DNA of 64,000 nt from Eustoma russellianum (lineage: Eukaryota > Streptophyta > Magnoliopsida > Gentianales > Gentianaceae): the NCBI GenBank assembly GCA_036186865.1, contig AP025071.1, positions 13,488,475-13,552,474 on the forward strand, read 5' to 3'. Below, piece after piece: positions 31,187 through 43,308 of the stretch. The number at the start of each line of letters is the position of its first letter. Position 1 is the first letter of the stretch. Under the pieces are notes generated by a model that was given only the letters and a program-made list of their open reading frames with translations, had not been told where the DNA came from and ran no database searches. Position numbers and translations under genes: made by a program.

Positions 31187-34100
31187 TCAGTTGTAAGCAA
31201 TTAATCCAAGTCTTGCACGTAAAGTCTCAAAGATAGCTTGATTAAGGGGTTTAGTGAATATATCAGCTACTTGTTGATCAGTTCTAACATGTTCAATGTG
31301 TATATGTCCAAGATTAACATGATCACGGAGAAAATGATAACGTACTTCTATATGCTTTGCCTTAGAGTGTAGTACAGGGTTTTTAGACAAATTTATAGCA
31401 CTTGTACTATCACAATAGATGGGAATATTATTTACTTGTATTTCAAAGTCTGAAAGTTGTTGTTTAATCCATAACAGTTGAGTACAACATAGACTTAAAG
31501 CCATATATTCTGCTTCAGTAGTAGAAAGTGCAACACTAGATTGTTTCTTTGAAACCCAAGATATCAGTGAGTTTCCTAGAAATTGACATGTTCCACTAGT
31601 GCTCTTTCTATCTACTCTACATCCACCATAATCTGCATCTGAATATGCATGTAGATTTAGACTAGATTGTCTATCATACCATAAGCCTAATGTTGGTGTA
31701 TGTTGAAGATATCTAAATATTCTTTTTATAGCTTTAAAGTGTGACAACTTAGGCATACTTTGAAATCTTGCACACATACATACTGCAAACATAATATCAG
31801 GTCTACTAGCAGTTAGATATAGCAATGAACCAATCATAGACCTATATAGTTTTTCATCAAATGCAACACCATTTTCATCTTTGTCTAATTTTGTTGAAGT
31901 ACACATTGGTGTTGGAGATGGTTTCAAGTTTTCAAAGTTGAATTTCTTTATCATATCTCTTATGTATTTGGCTTGATTGATATGTATACCATTTGATGTT
32001 TGTTTTATTTGCAAGCCTAAGAAGTAATTTAATTCACCAACCATGGACATTTCAAACTCAGACTTCATACAATCTTCAAAGTCTTTTACTAAGTTAGGAT
32101 TAGTTGAACCAAAGATTATGTCATCTACATATATTTGTATTACAAGCAAATCTTTGTCTTTCTTTTTCAAGAATAAGGTACTATCTATGGTTCCTCTTTG
32201 AAAGTTGTTACTTAGTAAAAAGTTGGCAAATCTTTCATACCATGCACGGGGGGCTTGTTTCAAACCATATAAGGCTTTCTTAAGTTTATATACATGATCA
32301 GGGTTCTTTGGATCTTCAAAGCCTGGTGGTTGTTTAACAAAAACTTCTTCTTGGATATAGCCATTTAAGAATGCACTCTTAACATCCATTTGGAATAGTT
32401 TGATGTTATTATAACATGCAAAAGCTAATAAGAGGCGTATGGATTCTAATCTTGCTACGGGGGCAAATGTTTCATCGTAATCAATACCCTCTTCTTGATT
32501 ATATCCTTGAGCTACAAGTCTTGCCTTATTTCTTACTACAACCCCTTGCTCATTCATTTTGTTCCTAAACACCCATTTAGTTCCAATGATTGATTTATCC
32601 TCGGGTTTAGGTACTAAATCCCACACATTGTTTCTTTCAAATTGGTTTAACTCTTCATGCATTGCATCTATCCAATATGCATCGTTTAAGGCATCATTCA
32701 CATTCTTAGGTTCAATTTGGGATATAAGTGCATGCCATTGATCATATTCATTAGGATCTATTTGCCTACGTGTTCTAACCCCTTGATTTACATCTCCTAT
32801 GATAAGTTCTTGAGGATGCTTTTGTTTATCTCTTATTTGCCACCAATTACTTGGTTGTGCATCTTCAATAGGTTCATGATGTTCAATAGGTTGGTTAGGC
32901 ACATTTTCTTCATTATGTTCTTGTGTAGGGGGAGTTTGAACTTCATGCATTTCAAGAGTTTGATTTGGTGTTTCAACTTGATCATGTGTAGGTGGTAGGA
33001 TAAGTTCATCTTCATCATGAAGTATTTGATCATTTGGTACATAGGTTTCATGTTGATTACTTGTTCGGAGATATGCATTTTCATTGAACTTCACATGTAT
33101 TGATTCAACTATCTTTCTTGTTTGTGCATTATAACATCTATATGCTTTAGAGTTCATTGAATATCCCACAAATATATGTTCATCAGACTTAGGATCAAAC
33201 TTATCTAAGTTATCTTTTGTGTTCAATACAAAACATTTACAACCAAAGACTTTTAGATAGTTTACTTTTGGGAGTCGTCCATTTAAGATTTCATATGGAG
33301 TTTTGTTCAATTTCTTTCTTATTGATAGTCTGTTGATCATATAACTTGATGTGTTTACTGCTTCAGCCCATAAGAATTTAGGTACTTTGTTTTCTACCAT
33401 CATTGTTCTTGCTACTTCTTGAATAGTCCTATTCTTTCTTTCAACTACACCATTAAGTTGAGGAGTTCTTGGTGGGGAGAATTCATGTTTTATACCCTTT
33501 TCATTACAGAATTTGATTAATTCACTATTTTTAAACTCACCACCTCTATCACTCCTTATCTTAATAACATGTGATTCATGTTCATTTTCAAGTTGTCTAA
33601 TTAGATTAGCTATAGATGATGCACTTTCATCTTTTGAAGCAAGAAACAATGTCCAAGTATATCTTGAGAAATCATCAACTATTACACATACATAATAACT
33701 TCCACCTAAGCTTCTTGTTCTACATGGACCAAATAAGTCTATATGCAAGAGTTCTAGTATTCTAGATGTTGTGAACTCAGTTTTAGGCTTAAGAGATTCT
33801 CTAACATGTTTGCCTTTGATACAAGATTCACATAGTTGAAAATCATCCAAGTTAAGTTTAGGCAATCCTTTAACAAGACTTTTAGCGTGTAGTTTTTCTA
33901 AGGTTGATATACCAATGTGTCCTAAACGTCTATGCCAAAGATTGGGATCAGATTCATGTGAAACAAGACATTTTGTGTTACTACTTAGCATATCATCCAT
34001 GTTAAGCACATATATGTTTCCTTCACGTTTTCCTTTTAACACAACTTGATTGTTTTTATCCATTATCTTACAAGAAGTGGAGGAAAGAGAACATTCAAGT

Positions 34101-34398
34101 TGTTGTCACATAGTTGAGAAACACTTAAAAGCTCAAAGGTTAAGTTACTTACAAGTAGGACGTTTTTGATCTCAAACTTGTTTGGATCACCAACCTTGCC
34201 TTTGCCAATTATTTGGCCTTGGTTATTGTCTCCAAAGGTAACTTTGCCACCTTTTGCAACGTTCTTAAGTGTGCTAAACAAATTTTTGTTGCCTGTCATA
34301 TGTCTTGAGCAACCACTATCAACTATCCAATTGGTTTTGTTCTTTTCATCTTCTTTGTTGTTATAACCAGCAACTTGTCTTTCTTTGATGTTATGTAC
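31187..34398 (-). pseudogene. pol: C3 Pol, single-base frameshift
   Basis: The full PR-IN-RT-RNase H content of C2 Pol is present, with the integrase D-D-35-E set, YVDD and VADIFTKPL. The region is 3212 bp, one base shorter than the 3213-bp frame of C2 and C4. The missing base lies in the GGAGGAGAAGAG run near 34080, between the protease and the integrase zinc site. Frames on either side are open (31187-34063 and 34063-34398). This blocks production of IN, RT and RNase H from the Gag side. The change could also be a sequencing error in a purine run. Confidence 0.93.
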
Positions 34399-34490
34399 CT
34401 ACAAATGTAAATAACAACTTAGGTACCCTTTGATTTTGGGTCCTTTCAAGGTTAGACAAGTTAAGTTCATGTTAGTGTACCTTTAGGTAC
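34399..34490 (-). other. candidate 92-nt intron at the C3 gag-pol junction
   Basis: Same boundaries and length as in C1, C2 and C4. In-frame fusion would be restored up to the downstream frameshift. Confidence 0.5.
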
Positions 34491-36605
34491 CCAAACTTGA
34501 ACAACCTTTCTTGGTTTTGAAATGTTAAAATCATGTTGCATATAATGAACAAATAGTGGATTTTGATACATAGAATATGATGGAAAAGGGGCTGCACATT
34601 TATGTCTAGTTGAATAAGCATTGTAAGTTCTATATGCATTTGAATGTTGCCATGTATATGAGTTATATCTTGGCCGTGTATAAGCATTGAATTTAGGCCG
34701 TGTATACGCAAGATGTTGTGTGTGTCTAGGCCGTGTGTTGTAAACTGATTTAGGCCGAGAGTATGTCATGTTCTTCACATAAGCATGTTGTTGCATATAA
34801 GGCATAACTTGAGCAGATTTCATACTACTTTGTTTAGGCATTCTTGTATACATGTAAGCATGGTTTCTAGGTGTATTTACCTTCCTATATGTTGATGCAT
34901 TTTGCAATCTTTGTGATGAAGGTGGTGTGGGCAGAATAGGTTCATTTCTAAATGCATTTGGCCTATATTTCATGTTGGTTGAAGATGATACAAATGTTGT
35001 TTCCTTAGGTGTGTATTCAGCTTCTTTAACATATCCAAGACCTTGTTTGTCATTTCCATGCTTTTGAGATGCAATAAGAGTGTCTAACATGTTGGAACCA
35101 TTCTTAAATTGTTCTAAAGATTTGTTCAAGTCTAGGTTGCATGCTTTTAATGATTCAAATTCAGTTTGTATTTCATGTAATTTAGACTTTAAAACGTTGA
35201 AATCAACACATTGCACACATTGCACATTTTCATGTTTGTTCTTAAGTTCCTTAATCTGATTTTGCATTGAACTAATAGTGTTAGATGATTCAAGTTGAAG
35301 AACTTCTAGTTGAGAAGTTAGATTCAAGTTAGACGTCTCCAACTTGTTCTTCTCCTCAACTATTCTTTTCTTCTCCTTGGATAGCTTCTTATATCTATCA
35401 TGCAACTTTTCTAATTCATCCAACAATTCATCTTGAGTAAAATCACATTCAGAGTCAGAATCGAATGTTACCTCATTTGTAGACTTTGAAGCCAAACATG
35501 TTTGTGCAACTTCAGGTTCCTCCTCGGATTCGGATGAAGATGTGTCATCCCAAGTGCTTGCCTTAAGAGCTTTCTTCCTCCTTTGCTTAGGTTCTACTCT
35601 AGTTTGTGTCCTTGTCTTTTCATTCATGTCACGGTTTTTGTTCTTGTTTGGACAATCATATGAGATGTGTCCTTGTTTGCCACATTCATAACACTTAAGT
35701 TCTTTATCATACCATTTACCATCTTGTTTGTTAGATTTCACATTGATAGGGGCAGCTGATTTTGCTTGTCTTTTAGTTGGTCTTTTCTTGAAAAACTTCC
35801 TTAAACGCCTAGCTAACAACATTATGTCTTCTTCATCACTTTCATCATCACTTTCATACTCGGCTTGATTAGATGATTCGGGTTCATTTGTTACAAATGC
35901 AAGTGATTTAGACTTGTTACTAGTTTCAGCCTTTCTTATATTCAACTTGTTTTCATAAACTTTTAAAGAACCTATCAATTCATCAAGTTTTATTTGAGAA
36001 AGATCTTTGCTTTCTTCAATGGCACTAACTTTGGCATCCCATTCACTTGGCAAACTTCTCAAAACTTTTTGCACTTTTTCTTTCATCAAAAACGTTTTAC
36101 CAAGGGATTCAAGTGAGTTGTATAAGTTAGTAAGCCTTAAATCCATATCAACAATTGATTCATTAGGCAGTAAATGAAATGATTCAAGTGTAGTCATTAA
36201 CATGTTAATCTTTGATTCCTTTACTTGATTAGTTCCTTCATGCTTCATTTCAAGACATTTCCACATATCCTTTGCACTTGAACATGAAGAGACATAGGCA
36301 GATTCACTCCTACTTAAACCATTCAACAATAATTGCATTGCTTTAGCATTAAGACTCATTTTCTTTTTATCTTCATCACTCCAATCTTTTCTATATTTCT
36401 CAACTACTTGTGATAAGCCTTCAATTATAACATGCTTAGTAGGCACATAAGGTCCATCTTCAATGATGGACCATAAGTCTATGTCAATAGCCATTAAGAA
36501 CAATTTCATCCTAAGTTTCCAATGACTAAAGTTTTCTCCATCAAAAAGAGGTGGTCTTTGTGTGGACATGCCTTCTAATTCTATTTTCATGTGTGACTTA
36601 GACAT
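34467..36605 (-). CDS. gag: C3 Gag (712 aa)
   Basis: The domain order is identical to C2 Gag: copia Gag N-terminal region, CCHC knuckle, coiled coil, Tyr/Arg-rich tail with the extra TRP unit. It differs from C2 at only a handful of residues in the first 190, for example E for D in IIDGLS and S for I in RSLPIEW. The frame is intact. In a cell it could provide capsid protein to defective relatives. Confidence 0.94.
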   Translation of the reverse strand: MSKSHMKIELEGMSTQRPPLFDGENFSHWKLRMKLFLMAIDIDLWSIIEDGPYVPTKHVIIEGLSQVVEKYRKDWSDEDKKKMSLNAKAMQLLLNGLSRSESAYVSSCSSAKDMWKCLEMKHEGTNQVKESKINMLMTTLESFHLLPNESIVDMDLRLTNLYNSLESLGKTFLMKEKVQKVLRSLPSEWDAKVSAIEESKDLSQIKLDELIGSLKVYENKLNIRKAETSNKSKSLAFVTNEPESSNQAEYESDDESDEEDIMLLARRLRKFFKKRPTKRQAKSAAPINVKSNKQDGKWYDKELKCYECGKQGHISYDCPNKNKNRDMNEKTRTQTRVEPKQRRKKALKASTWDDTSSSESEEEPEVAQTCLASKSTNEVTFDSDSECDFTQDELLDELEKLHDRYKKLSKEKKRIVEEKNKLETSNLNLTSQLEVLQLESSNTISSMQNQIKELKNKHENVQCVQCVDFNVLKSKLHEIQTEFESLKACNLDLNKSLEQFKNGSNMLDTLIASQKHGNDKQGLGYVKEAEYTPKETTFVSSSTNMKYRPNAFRNEPILPTPPSSQRLQNASTYRKVNTPRNHAYMYTRMPKQSSMKSAQVMPYMQQHAYVKNMTYSRPKSVYNTRPRHTQHLAYTRPKFNAYTRPRYNSYTWQHSNAYRTYNAYSTRHKCAAPFPSYSMYQNPLFVHYMQHDFNISKPRKVVQVWVPKGTLT

Positions 36606-36776
36606 GCTTCTTAGTGTGTGAGAAAACGTTTAAAACACTTATAAGAAGAAAGAAAGTGTCACCTTGTTGTAGATACCAAATATGAAGAATATAAGACAAC
36701 CAGAAAATTTCCAGCAACTTTGCAACTTGGAGAGTAAACTGTTTTCAGCTCAAACAAGAATATGGTGCTCAACCTT

Positions 36777-36788
36777 GCTCTGATACCA
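36777..36788 (-). other. primer-binding site of C3 (tRNA-iMet)
   Basis: TGGTATCAGAGC on the - strand, two bases from the 5' LTR. Confidence 0.93.
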
Positions 36789-36790
36789 CT

Positions 36791-39680
36791 TGTTGGACCT
36801 GTATAGCACCACTAGAGGGGGGGGTGAATAGTGGATTAGCGGAAATTACACTATAATTACCTTCAAAAACTTGTTTGAAGACCCCTTTGCCTCTTTAACC
36901 TCAGGTTCTGAAAATTCCAGAAACAGTTCACTACTTTGAACGTTTTGGTTGAACCACTTATACACCTGTGCAAGCTCTCAAACTTGGCAGAGATCAAGTT
37001 TAGAATGTTTATAATATGTCATAAAAAATTCAGTCAATTCCAAGCAAGTTAGCACGTTCAAATAAGCAAGAGAAGTAAAGTGTGCAATTCTGGCAGTTTC
37101 AGGCAGAATGTTAGCTTAACTTCAAACAACAATATCTCAAAATCTACCCGTGCTATTTTGATGAATCTTATGTCAAATTAAACCTCAAGATGTCTAGTTT
37201 AATTTGATATAAGGCTCACTCCAAGATTCGAAGGATAGCCTATTCAAATTGCACAAGTTTGCACACTGGTCAGAACTGTTCACAGAATGTAGCAACAATT
37301 TTGTGAAGATGATTTGAATATGCTAAACACCTTAGAATTTAGTGATTCTTGCGGCTAATGAAAGCTAACACATTGAAGTATAATATATCCAAAATTCATG
37401 CAATTCTAAGACTGTTTGCTCGTTCAATTATGCGTGCCAAGTTAGTGTAATTCTCAGGCAGAAAACAGTAAGTGCAGGAAATAAGTAAAGAACACAAGGA
37501 ATTATCCTGGTTCGGTCAATGTGACCTACTCCAGTCCCAAGAGACACCTTCTCTTGGATTTCACTAAACACCAAACACCAAAGTCACCTTACAAAGCCAA
37601 AGGAAGAAGCTTTTCACCAACTTCTTCAAGTGACTGCACCAAAACTGAAAATCAGCACTAGTTTGTTCCACCTTTGCACCTTTGCACCTTTGCACCTTTT
37701 GCTCACCTCTAAGGAGTAAGCTTTATACACCAGCTTCTCCCTTACAATATGTCGTTTAAAAGGTGTTGAAATGACAAGAAATGAAGAACTATACAATCAT
37801 AAAGCTTGCTACAAATGTGTTCTTCAATAGAGAAGAGAAGAAGAAAAGAATGGAGACAAAGAGCTAATTGTCTTGCTTGCTTTCTTTGTTGCTTTCGTTG
37901 GTGTGCTTTTCCTCTTCATCTTTGGTGCTATTTATAGCCAAGAGGACAGCCTAAAGGCTCCTTAAAGTAGCCGTTTGGAATGGATGAGAATGGGAGAAAA
38001 TTCAGCACCTTTTTAGCTACCAAAATTCATCATTTGACTTTCAAGATAAATCTGAATTTTTGAATGCTTTGAAATAGTCTTCCAACCTGAACTTTTATCC
38101 CATTATAGCCGTTGGAATGAGATAGACAATGGCTCCATTTGAATGTTTAAAAGACAGCTCCAATCAGCAAAATCCATGTGTAAATAACTTGCCATGTATG
38201 CGTGTGTTTTGAACAGAATTTTTTTCTCCTCATTTTGAATAATAAATGACGTTGGAAAGCCCTTGAAGATGGGCATTGAAGAATAGTTCAAATATAGTTA
38301 GAAATCAGCCAAGTTTGTTTGAGAATAAGTCTTCACCATTTGAATCATATATAGCCGTTTGCTATCTTCCTTGGTTGAGAGATTTTTGCTCCAACTTTGA
38401 ATACATATAGCCGTTTGTATTGAGAGATCTTTGCTCCACATTTTAACCAAAATAGCCGTTTGAATCAGCTCCAAAATATAGAAGAATAATCACTTAAAAT
38501 CAGCACCAAAATAGGATGTAATTCAACTTGCCTTGTCTTGTTCAAAATCTGAAAATTTGAACATGATATATGCGCCAACATCCGTGTGTAAACATATAAT
38601 ATATAGTCATTTATGTCTTCAACATGTAGCATAGAAAACCATATGAAGAATACCAAGAATTCCAAGAAAACCATAGATGTGATAACCATAACATAAGAAT
38701 TCCAATTGAGATACCATGCTGCCCGTTTCCATAAAAATAGGGCACGTACCATATGTGACATAAACACATATAAACATCATATAAGCAATATATAACATGT
38801 TGGAAGATCCATTGGCAAGTGAAAAGACCAGAATACCCCTCAGCACAAAAATAGGAATTTTGTCCTAGGATGAACCTAGACATGGTGCTGCTCCAGATTC
38901 ATTTTTGCCATGATGTGACATGACTTATAAATGTGTCATATGATCATATAAATCAGTTGGAAGAAGACCAAATAAGAATGAGAAGTCCAAATGGTGAAAT
39001 TACCAAAATAGCCCTTATATAGGTCAATAAGCTTCCCACCGGGTCAATTCAGTTTTAACCCGTGCCAAGCATGCCTTTCCTCAGCCAATTAGATTCTAAA
39101 TTGAATAAGGATCATGTGGGCTTTTGAATGACTCAATTTGGAGTTCATTTGCCCAAGATATGAACCAAAACCTGCAATAGGATACTAAACCGAACAATTT
39201 GCCTTATATTGTAAGTCATGTGACTTCAAGGCTTGGTTAGATCATATTATCAACATGTATTGGCATATATATCTTCTAAGATCAGTTTGAACAACATGTA
39301 TTGGCATATATAATCTAAGATCAGTTTGAACATGTCTTGATTAAGATATGTGATTGAATTGGCCAAGTTCAATCTCATGATCTTAATCAAACTTGTTCAA
39401 TCTTGATTCATTCAAGCAATTTCACATTTAGCTCATAAGTTCATAAGTTCATGCCTTGCCAAAACAATGTCACATTTAAACGTTACACATACATGCTCAC
39501 ATATGCATCTTCCAATCATTCAAACATGATATATCTATTTGCAATCATCATAACAATTACACATATGCACACATATACATTTTGCACAACAATTACACAT
39601 ATGCACACATATACATTTTGCACAACAATTACACATATGCTCACATATACATTTTGCAATCACTCAAATATATCACAACA
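36791..39680 (-). repeat. 5' LTR of C3 (2890 bp)
   Basis: One base longer than its partner, in the G run near the start. TATA complement at 37929-37936. A complete MSA-like sequence, TCCAACGGCTA on the - strand, lies near 38105-38116. Confidence 0.95.
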
Positions 39681-40408
39681 AAACAAGCATCTAAACACTT
39701 AAACTATGTTGTAACCTAGTCTAGCTAAGCTAAATAAGGCAGCACTAAGACGTTTTGGACAGTTTGCACACAAGTTACTAAAAACAGAATTTTAGCTATT
39801 TGGTTACAAGCTAAAGTTTCAACTAATCTAATTTTGTGTTCAAGTTTTCTGTTTTGAGGACTTAACTAAACTAACACTTAAACTACTAGATCAAGGTCTA
39901 ATGAAGTTTATCTAAGCTAAATAAGGAAGCATAGAAAACGTTTGGACAGATTGCACTCTAGAACCAAAAACAGAATTTTAAACAACTTGACTACAACTAC
40001 TATCAACTAACCTATTTTTTTGTATTCAAAGTTTTCTGTTTTAGGGACCTATCTAAACTACCATTTAAACTTCTAGATTAGGACCTAATGAACATTATCT
40101 AAGCTAGATTGAACAAGTACAGGCTGGTTACTTACGGTTTTGTTCCAATCTTCACAAACAGCTCCTAACAACTCTAAGTCTAGTCTAAGTTGTTTTTGTG
40201 GGGTGTTTTCGGTTTTGCCACTTAACTAACTTACCAAACTATAGTATACTATCTAACAAGCACTTCAAAACATAAGCTAACTACCTAAACAAACAGCAAA
40301 CTAAACGCAATAAAATCAGTTCAACATACGGTTGGGCAGCATCATTGTATATGCAAGTTTAATCAATGTAAACATGAATAGAAGACTAACCAAAGCTCTG
40401 ATACCACT
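39681..40408 (-). mobile_element. 5' leader of gypsy element H, LTR-proximal part
   Basis: Non-coding. After the AAACA duplication it matches 60116-60843 of G. The three H leader pieces total about 1965 bp, the same as the about 1969-bp G leader. It ends at the PBS. Confidence 0.75.
40395..40406 (-). other. primer-binding site of gypsy element H (tRNA-iMet)
   Basis: TGGTATCAGAGC on the - strand, two bases inside the LTR that starts at 40409. Confidence 0.85.
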
Positions 40409-41669
40409 TGATGAGCCAAACGAAGGCTAGAAAACTTTGCCAAGGACTTTGTCTCCTATTCCAAACTGATTTGAACACAAGCTATGTCAAAGAACATCTC
40501 CAAGATACCCCTTGATCTTTAACCGTTGTTCTTGGCTCAATCTATGCCAACACCTCTCCCTCTTTGGCACTCCAACACATCTAAAACCTCAAGAGACCTT
40601 AAGATGCTTGTAAACCAAAAGATGAAGCAAATACTAACAAGTTCTAGGCTAGGAACTTGAGAGAAAACCGTAAGTGGCTTTAGACTTCAACTTGAAATGT
40701 TGATAACTCCTTGAAGGAAATTCTGGTTGAAATGTATATTGATAATGGTTGAATTTACAATCTGGTTCTAGCTCTACTTATAACCAACGAAAATGCTAAG
40801 AAGTACAAGATTTAATATACAAAATACTAGACTAAATGACATGCTTTGCTTGGAAATTGTTTGAGCAACTTTTGGTTCCAAAAGGCTGGTTGCCTTGTCT
40901 TGTGTTTAACCTCTTTTCCAGCCTTCCTCCTTTGATCAATTTGATTGGCTTAGATAGGTAGCAGCTTGCTTGAGAAAGGCCTTTGATTGGTTGCAAGTTG
41001 TCTTTGAATATTCAAACCTTCTCATTCCTTAGCCCAACGGTTTCCCTCAAGCATTTTGATTGGATGAATCTTTGTGCAGCTTGTTTTCTTGTCTTCAACT
41101 TGAGTGTGATTGGCTTGAACATTTGCAAGTCTTCTTCTCATTGGTTAAAGCTTTGAGCAGCTTGTTTTGCTCACTATTTGCGTGGAGGACAAGCCTTGAG
41201 TTTGACATGAGTGCTTGTCACCTCCTTGCTTGTAAGCTACTAGCTTATCACCTCCTTGTTTGTAACCTACTTGCTTATCACCTCCTTGCTTGTAAGCTAC
41301 TTGTTTGTCACCTCTTTGCTTGGACAAAATTTCAGGTTTGAATTGCATCTTCAAGCTAAAACGTGTACCTGAAAGATAAGGCAAGAATACAACACAAACT
41401 ATCCTAAAACAAAGTTAACAAACCAACAATAATAAAAGGAACAACTAAAGATATGTACAACACGTTTTGGATACAACTAAATCATAGCTTGTATCATATA
41501 AACCCAATGGACATCATCTTTGCTTGGCTCATCCTCTTCATGCCTGTAAAGAAATGATTCAACACATTGTAACGATTTCTTAGCCATACTCCTTGTCATG
41601 GGACCTGTGTGGGGCATCGAGGTGTCAACGTCAGTGTTTGTATCCACAAGGTTAGGCTGTAGCTCATCA
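40409..41669 (-). repeat. LTR shared by gypsy elements H and K (1261 bp)
   Basis: Termini are TGATGAGC...GCTCATCA. The left side joins a PBS and leader (H). The right side joins a polypurine tract and a pol tail (K), so this single LTR serves as 5' LTR of one unit and 3' LTR of another. Its U3 contains the end of the polyprotein frame (41477-41669). A TATAAGTAG-type TATA box lies near 40784-40792 on the - strand. It is related to but distinct from the G LTR. Confidence 0.75.
41219..41323 (-). repeat. 30-bp tandem repeat in the H/K LTR
   Basis: Three and a half units of CACCTCCTTGCTTGTAAGCTAC... with a 30-bp period. The equivalent site in the G and K LTRs has about one and a half units. It generates a repetitive antisense ORF, which is not a gene. 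Confidence 0.85.
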
Positions 41670-41764
41670 CCCCCTTTGTGGATAATGGAGATGATTTTGA
41701 TTTCAACTTGATCAAGAGACTCTATCTTGGACACTTTTGAATTTGTCTTAGCATAGACAAACAT
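41477..41764 (-). pseudogene. gypsy pol tail (GPMTRSMAKK), partly encoded in the LTR
   Basis: A 95-codon frame ends the element polyprotein. The conserved GPMTRSMAKK motif is typical of the C-terminal tail of plant gypsy polyproteins. The KGG codons coincide with the polypurine tract (41670-41681), and the following DELQPN... codons are already LTR U3. The upstream pol domains are missing, so it is a remnant. A near copy is at 62660-62850. Confidence 0.7.
41670..41681 (-). other. polypurine tract of element K
   Basis: CCACAAAGGGGG on the - strand, immediately before TGATGAGC. Confidence 0.7.
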
Positions 41765-41860
41765 TCTCTTGAAACATTCTCTTCAACATTCTCTTCAAAC
41801 ATTCTCTTGAAACATTCTCTTCAAACATTCTCTTGAACATTCTCTTCAAACATTCTCTTG
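41763..41860 (-). repeat. 13-bp tandem repeat, inverted copy of the array at 30-140
   Basis: Units of CATTCTCTTGAAA type on the + strand. The array lies between a splice-acceptor-like TTTGCTTTGTAG motif (complement near 41872-41884) and the pol tail. Confidence 0.75.
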
Positions 41861-41955
41861 TACCTAATTTACCTACAAAGCAAATACATAAAATTAATAT
41901 CACACGGCACAAGATAAAATTCAAAAACAAGAATGTAGAAGCAAATGATACATGC

Positions 41956-42127
41956 TCAAGTTGAAGGTTCAATGAAATGAACCCAAGGAGTCTTAGGCTC
42001 ATCTTGAACATGCTTGTACAAGAAGGTGGCAACTTGATGACAAAGTTCCCTTGCCCTCCTTCTTGTCATAGGACCTTTGGCCTCTTGATGGGGCCCTTGA
42101 TCCTCATCGGACCATTGATCCTCATCA
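41956..42127 (-). pseudogene. second gypsy pol tail (GPMTRRRARE)
   Basis: A short frame with DEDQGPHQEAKGPMTRRRARELCHQ ends in a stop at 41956. It is a second, diverged GPMTR tail directly upstream of the first one. Upstream of about 42128 the sequence switches to 5' leader, so everything between leader and tail was deleted. Confidence 0.6.
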
Positions 42128-42811
42128 GTTTCTAAACTAGATGATACTAGATGCAAGTCTTTGTATTCTACTTAACACACGTATATCAACTAGAAACTAG
42201 GCAGCAAACATAGTTAACTAAAACTACTTTTTTTTGTTCTTAGTTTTCGGTTTCTCTTGTACTAAACTAAACAACCAACTAAACCTTTAAACTATGTTGT
42301 AAACTAGTCTAACCAAGCTAAATAAGGCAGCAACTACAACGTCTAAAACAGATTGCACACAACTACTAAAAACAGAATTTAATGACTTGATTACAAACTA
42401 AACTACCAACTAATCTATTTTTGTGTTCAAAGTTTTCTGTTTTAAGGACTCAACTAAACTACCGTTTAAACTTCTAGATTAGGACCTAATGAACATTGTC
42501 TAAGCTAGATTGAACAAGAACAACAAGTTTCACACGGTTTTGATCTAAACTACACAAACAGATTCTAATAACACTTAAGTCTAGTCTAAGTTCTTTTTTG
42601 TGGTATTTTCGGTTTTGCTACTTAAAACTAACTTACCAAACTGTTGTAAACTAACTAATAAACACTTTAAAACATAAAGTAACTATCTAAATTAACAGAT
42701 TCTAAATGGACATAAAAACAGTCTACTACACGGTTTTGGGCAGCATCATTCATATGCAAATTTAAACAATGTAAACATGAATAGAAGACTAACCAAAGCT
42801 CTGATACCAAT
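42128..42811 (-). mobile_element. 5' leader of gypsy element K (truncated)
   Basis: It matches the G leader from about 59985 to 60843 and joins directly to the pol tail at about 42128. K therefore keeps only about 1.14 kb of internal sequence and no gag, PR, RT or IN. The PBS TGGTATCAGAGC is at 42798-42809. Confidence 0.7.
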
Positions 42812-43308
42812 TGATGAGCCAAATAAAGGCTAGAAAAACGTTCCAAGACTTTGTCTTCTACTCCAAACTGATTTGAACCTCGGCTATGGCAAAGAACATC
42901 ACAATGACACCCCTTGAACTGTAACCGTTTGTTCTTGGCTCAATTTATACCAACACCTCTTCCTCTTTGGCATTCCAACACATCTAAAACCTCATTGAGA
43001 CCCTAAGATGCTGTAAACCAAAAATGAAGTAAATACTAACAAGTTCTAGGCTATGAACTTGGAAGAAAACCGTTAGTGGTTTTAAACTTTAACTAGAAAA
43101 GTTGAGAATTCCTTAAAGGAAATTTTGATTGAAATGTATTTGAATTGTGGTTGTTTGTACATTCAGGTTCCTATCCTACTTATAACAAACGAAAATTACA
43201 AAGGGTACAAGGTTTAAAATACAAAGTACAAGTCTAAAAAAGAACATGCTTGCTTTTGAACAATTTTGGTTCCAAGAAAGCTGGTTTGCTTGCCGTTTCT
43301 TCCTTGCT
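42812..43308 (-). repeat. 5' LTR of element K, left part
   Basis: It begins TGATGAGCC beside the PBS, is interrupted by element G at 43309, and resumes at 62159-62850. TTGCT at 43304-43308 is the G target duplication. Confidence 0.75.

Larger units (their letters stand above)
28043..39680 (-). mobile_element. C3: Ty1/copia Sirevirus with pol frameshift
   Basis: 11,638 bp with LTRs 28043-30931 and 36791-39680, PBS 36777-36788, polypurine tract 30932-30945 and target duplication AAACA (28038-28042 and 39681-39685). The LTRs appear identical except for one base in a G run. Gag is intact; Pol has a one-base deletion. The LTR belongs to a longer subtype, about 2.89 kb, shared with C4, with a triplicated 36-bp U3 repeat. 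Its empty target is visible in G near 60115. Confidence 0.97.

Noticed and set aside
41060..41341. 93-codon ORF with leucine/histidine/cysteine repeats
   Set aside because: It is the readout of a 30-bp tandem repeat in an LTR, without supporting context.
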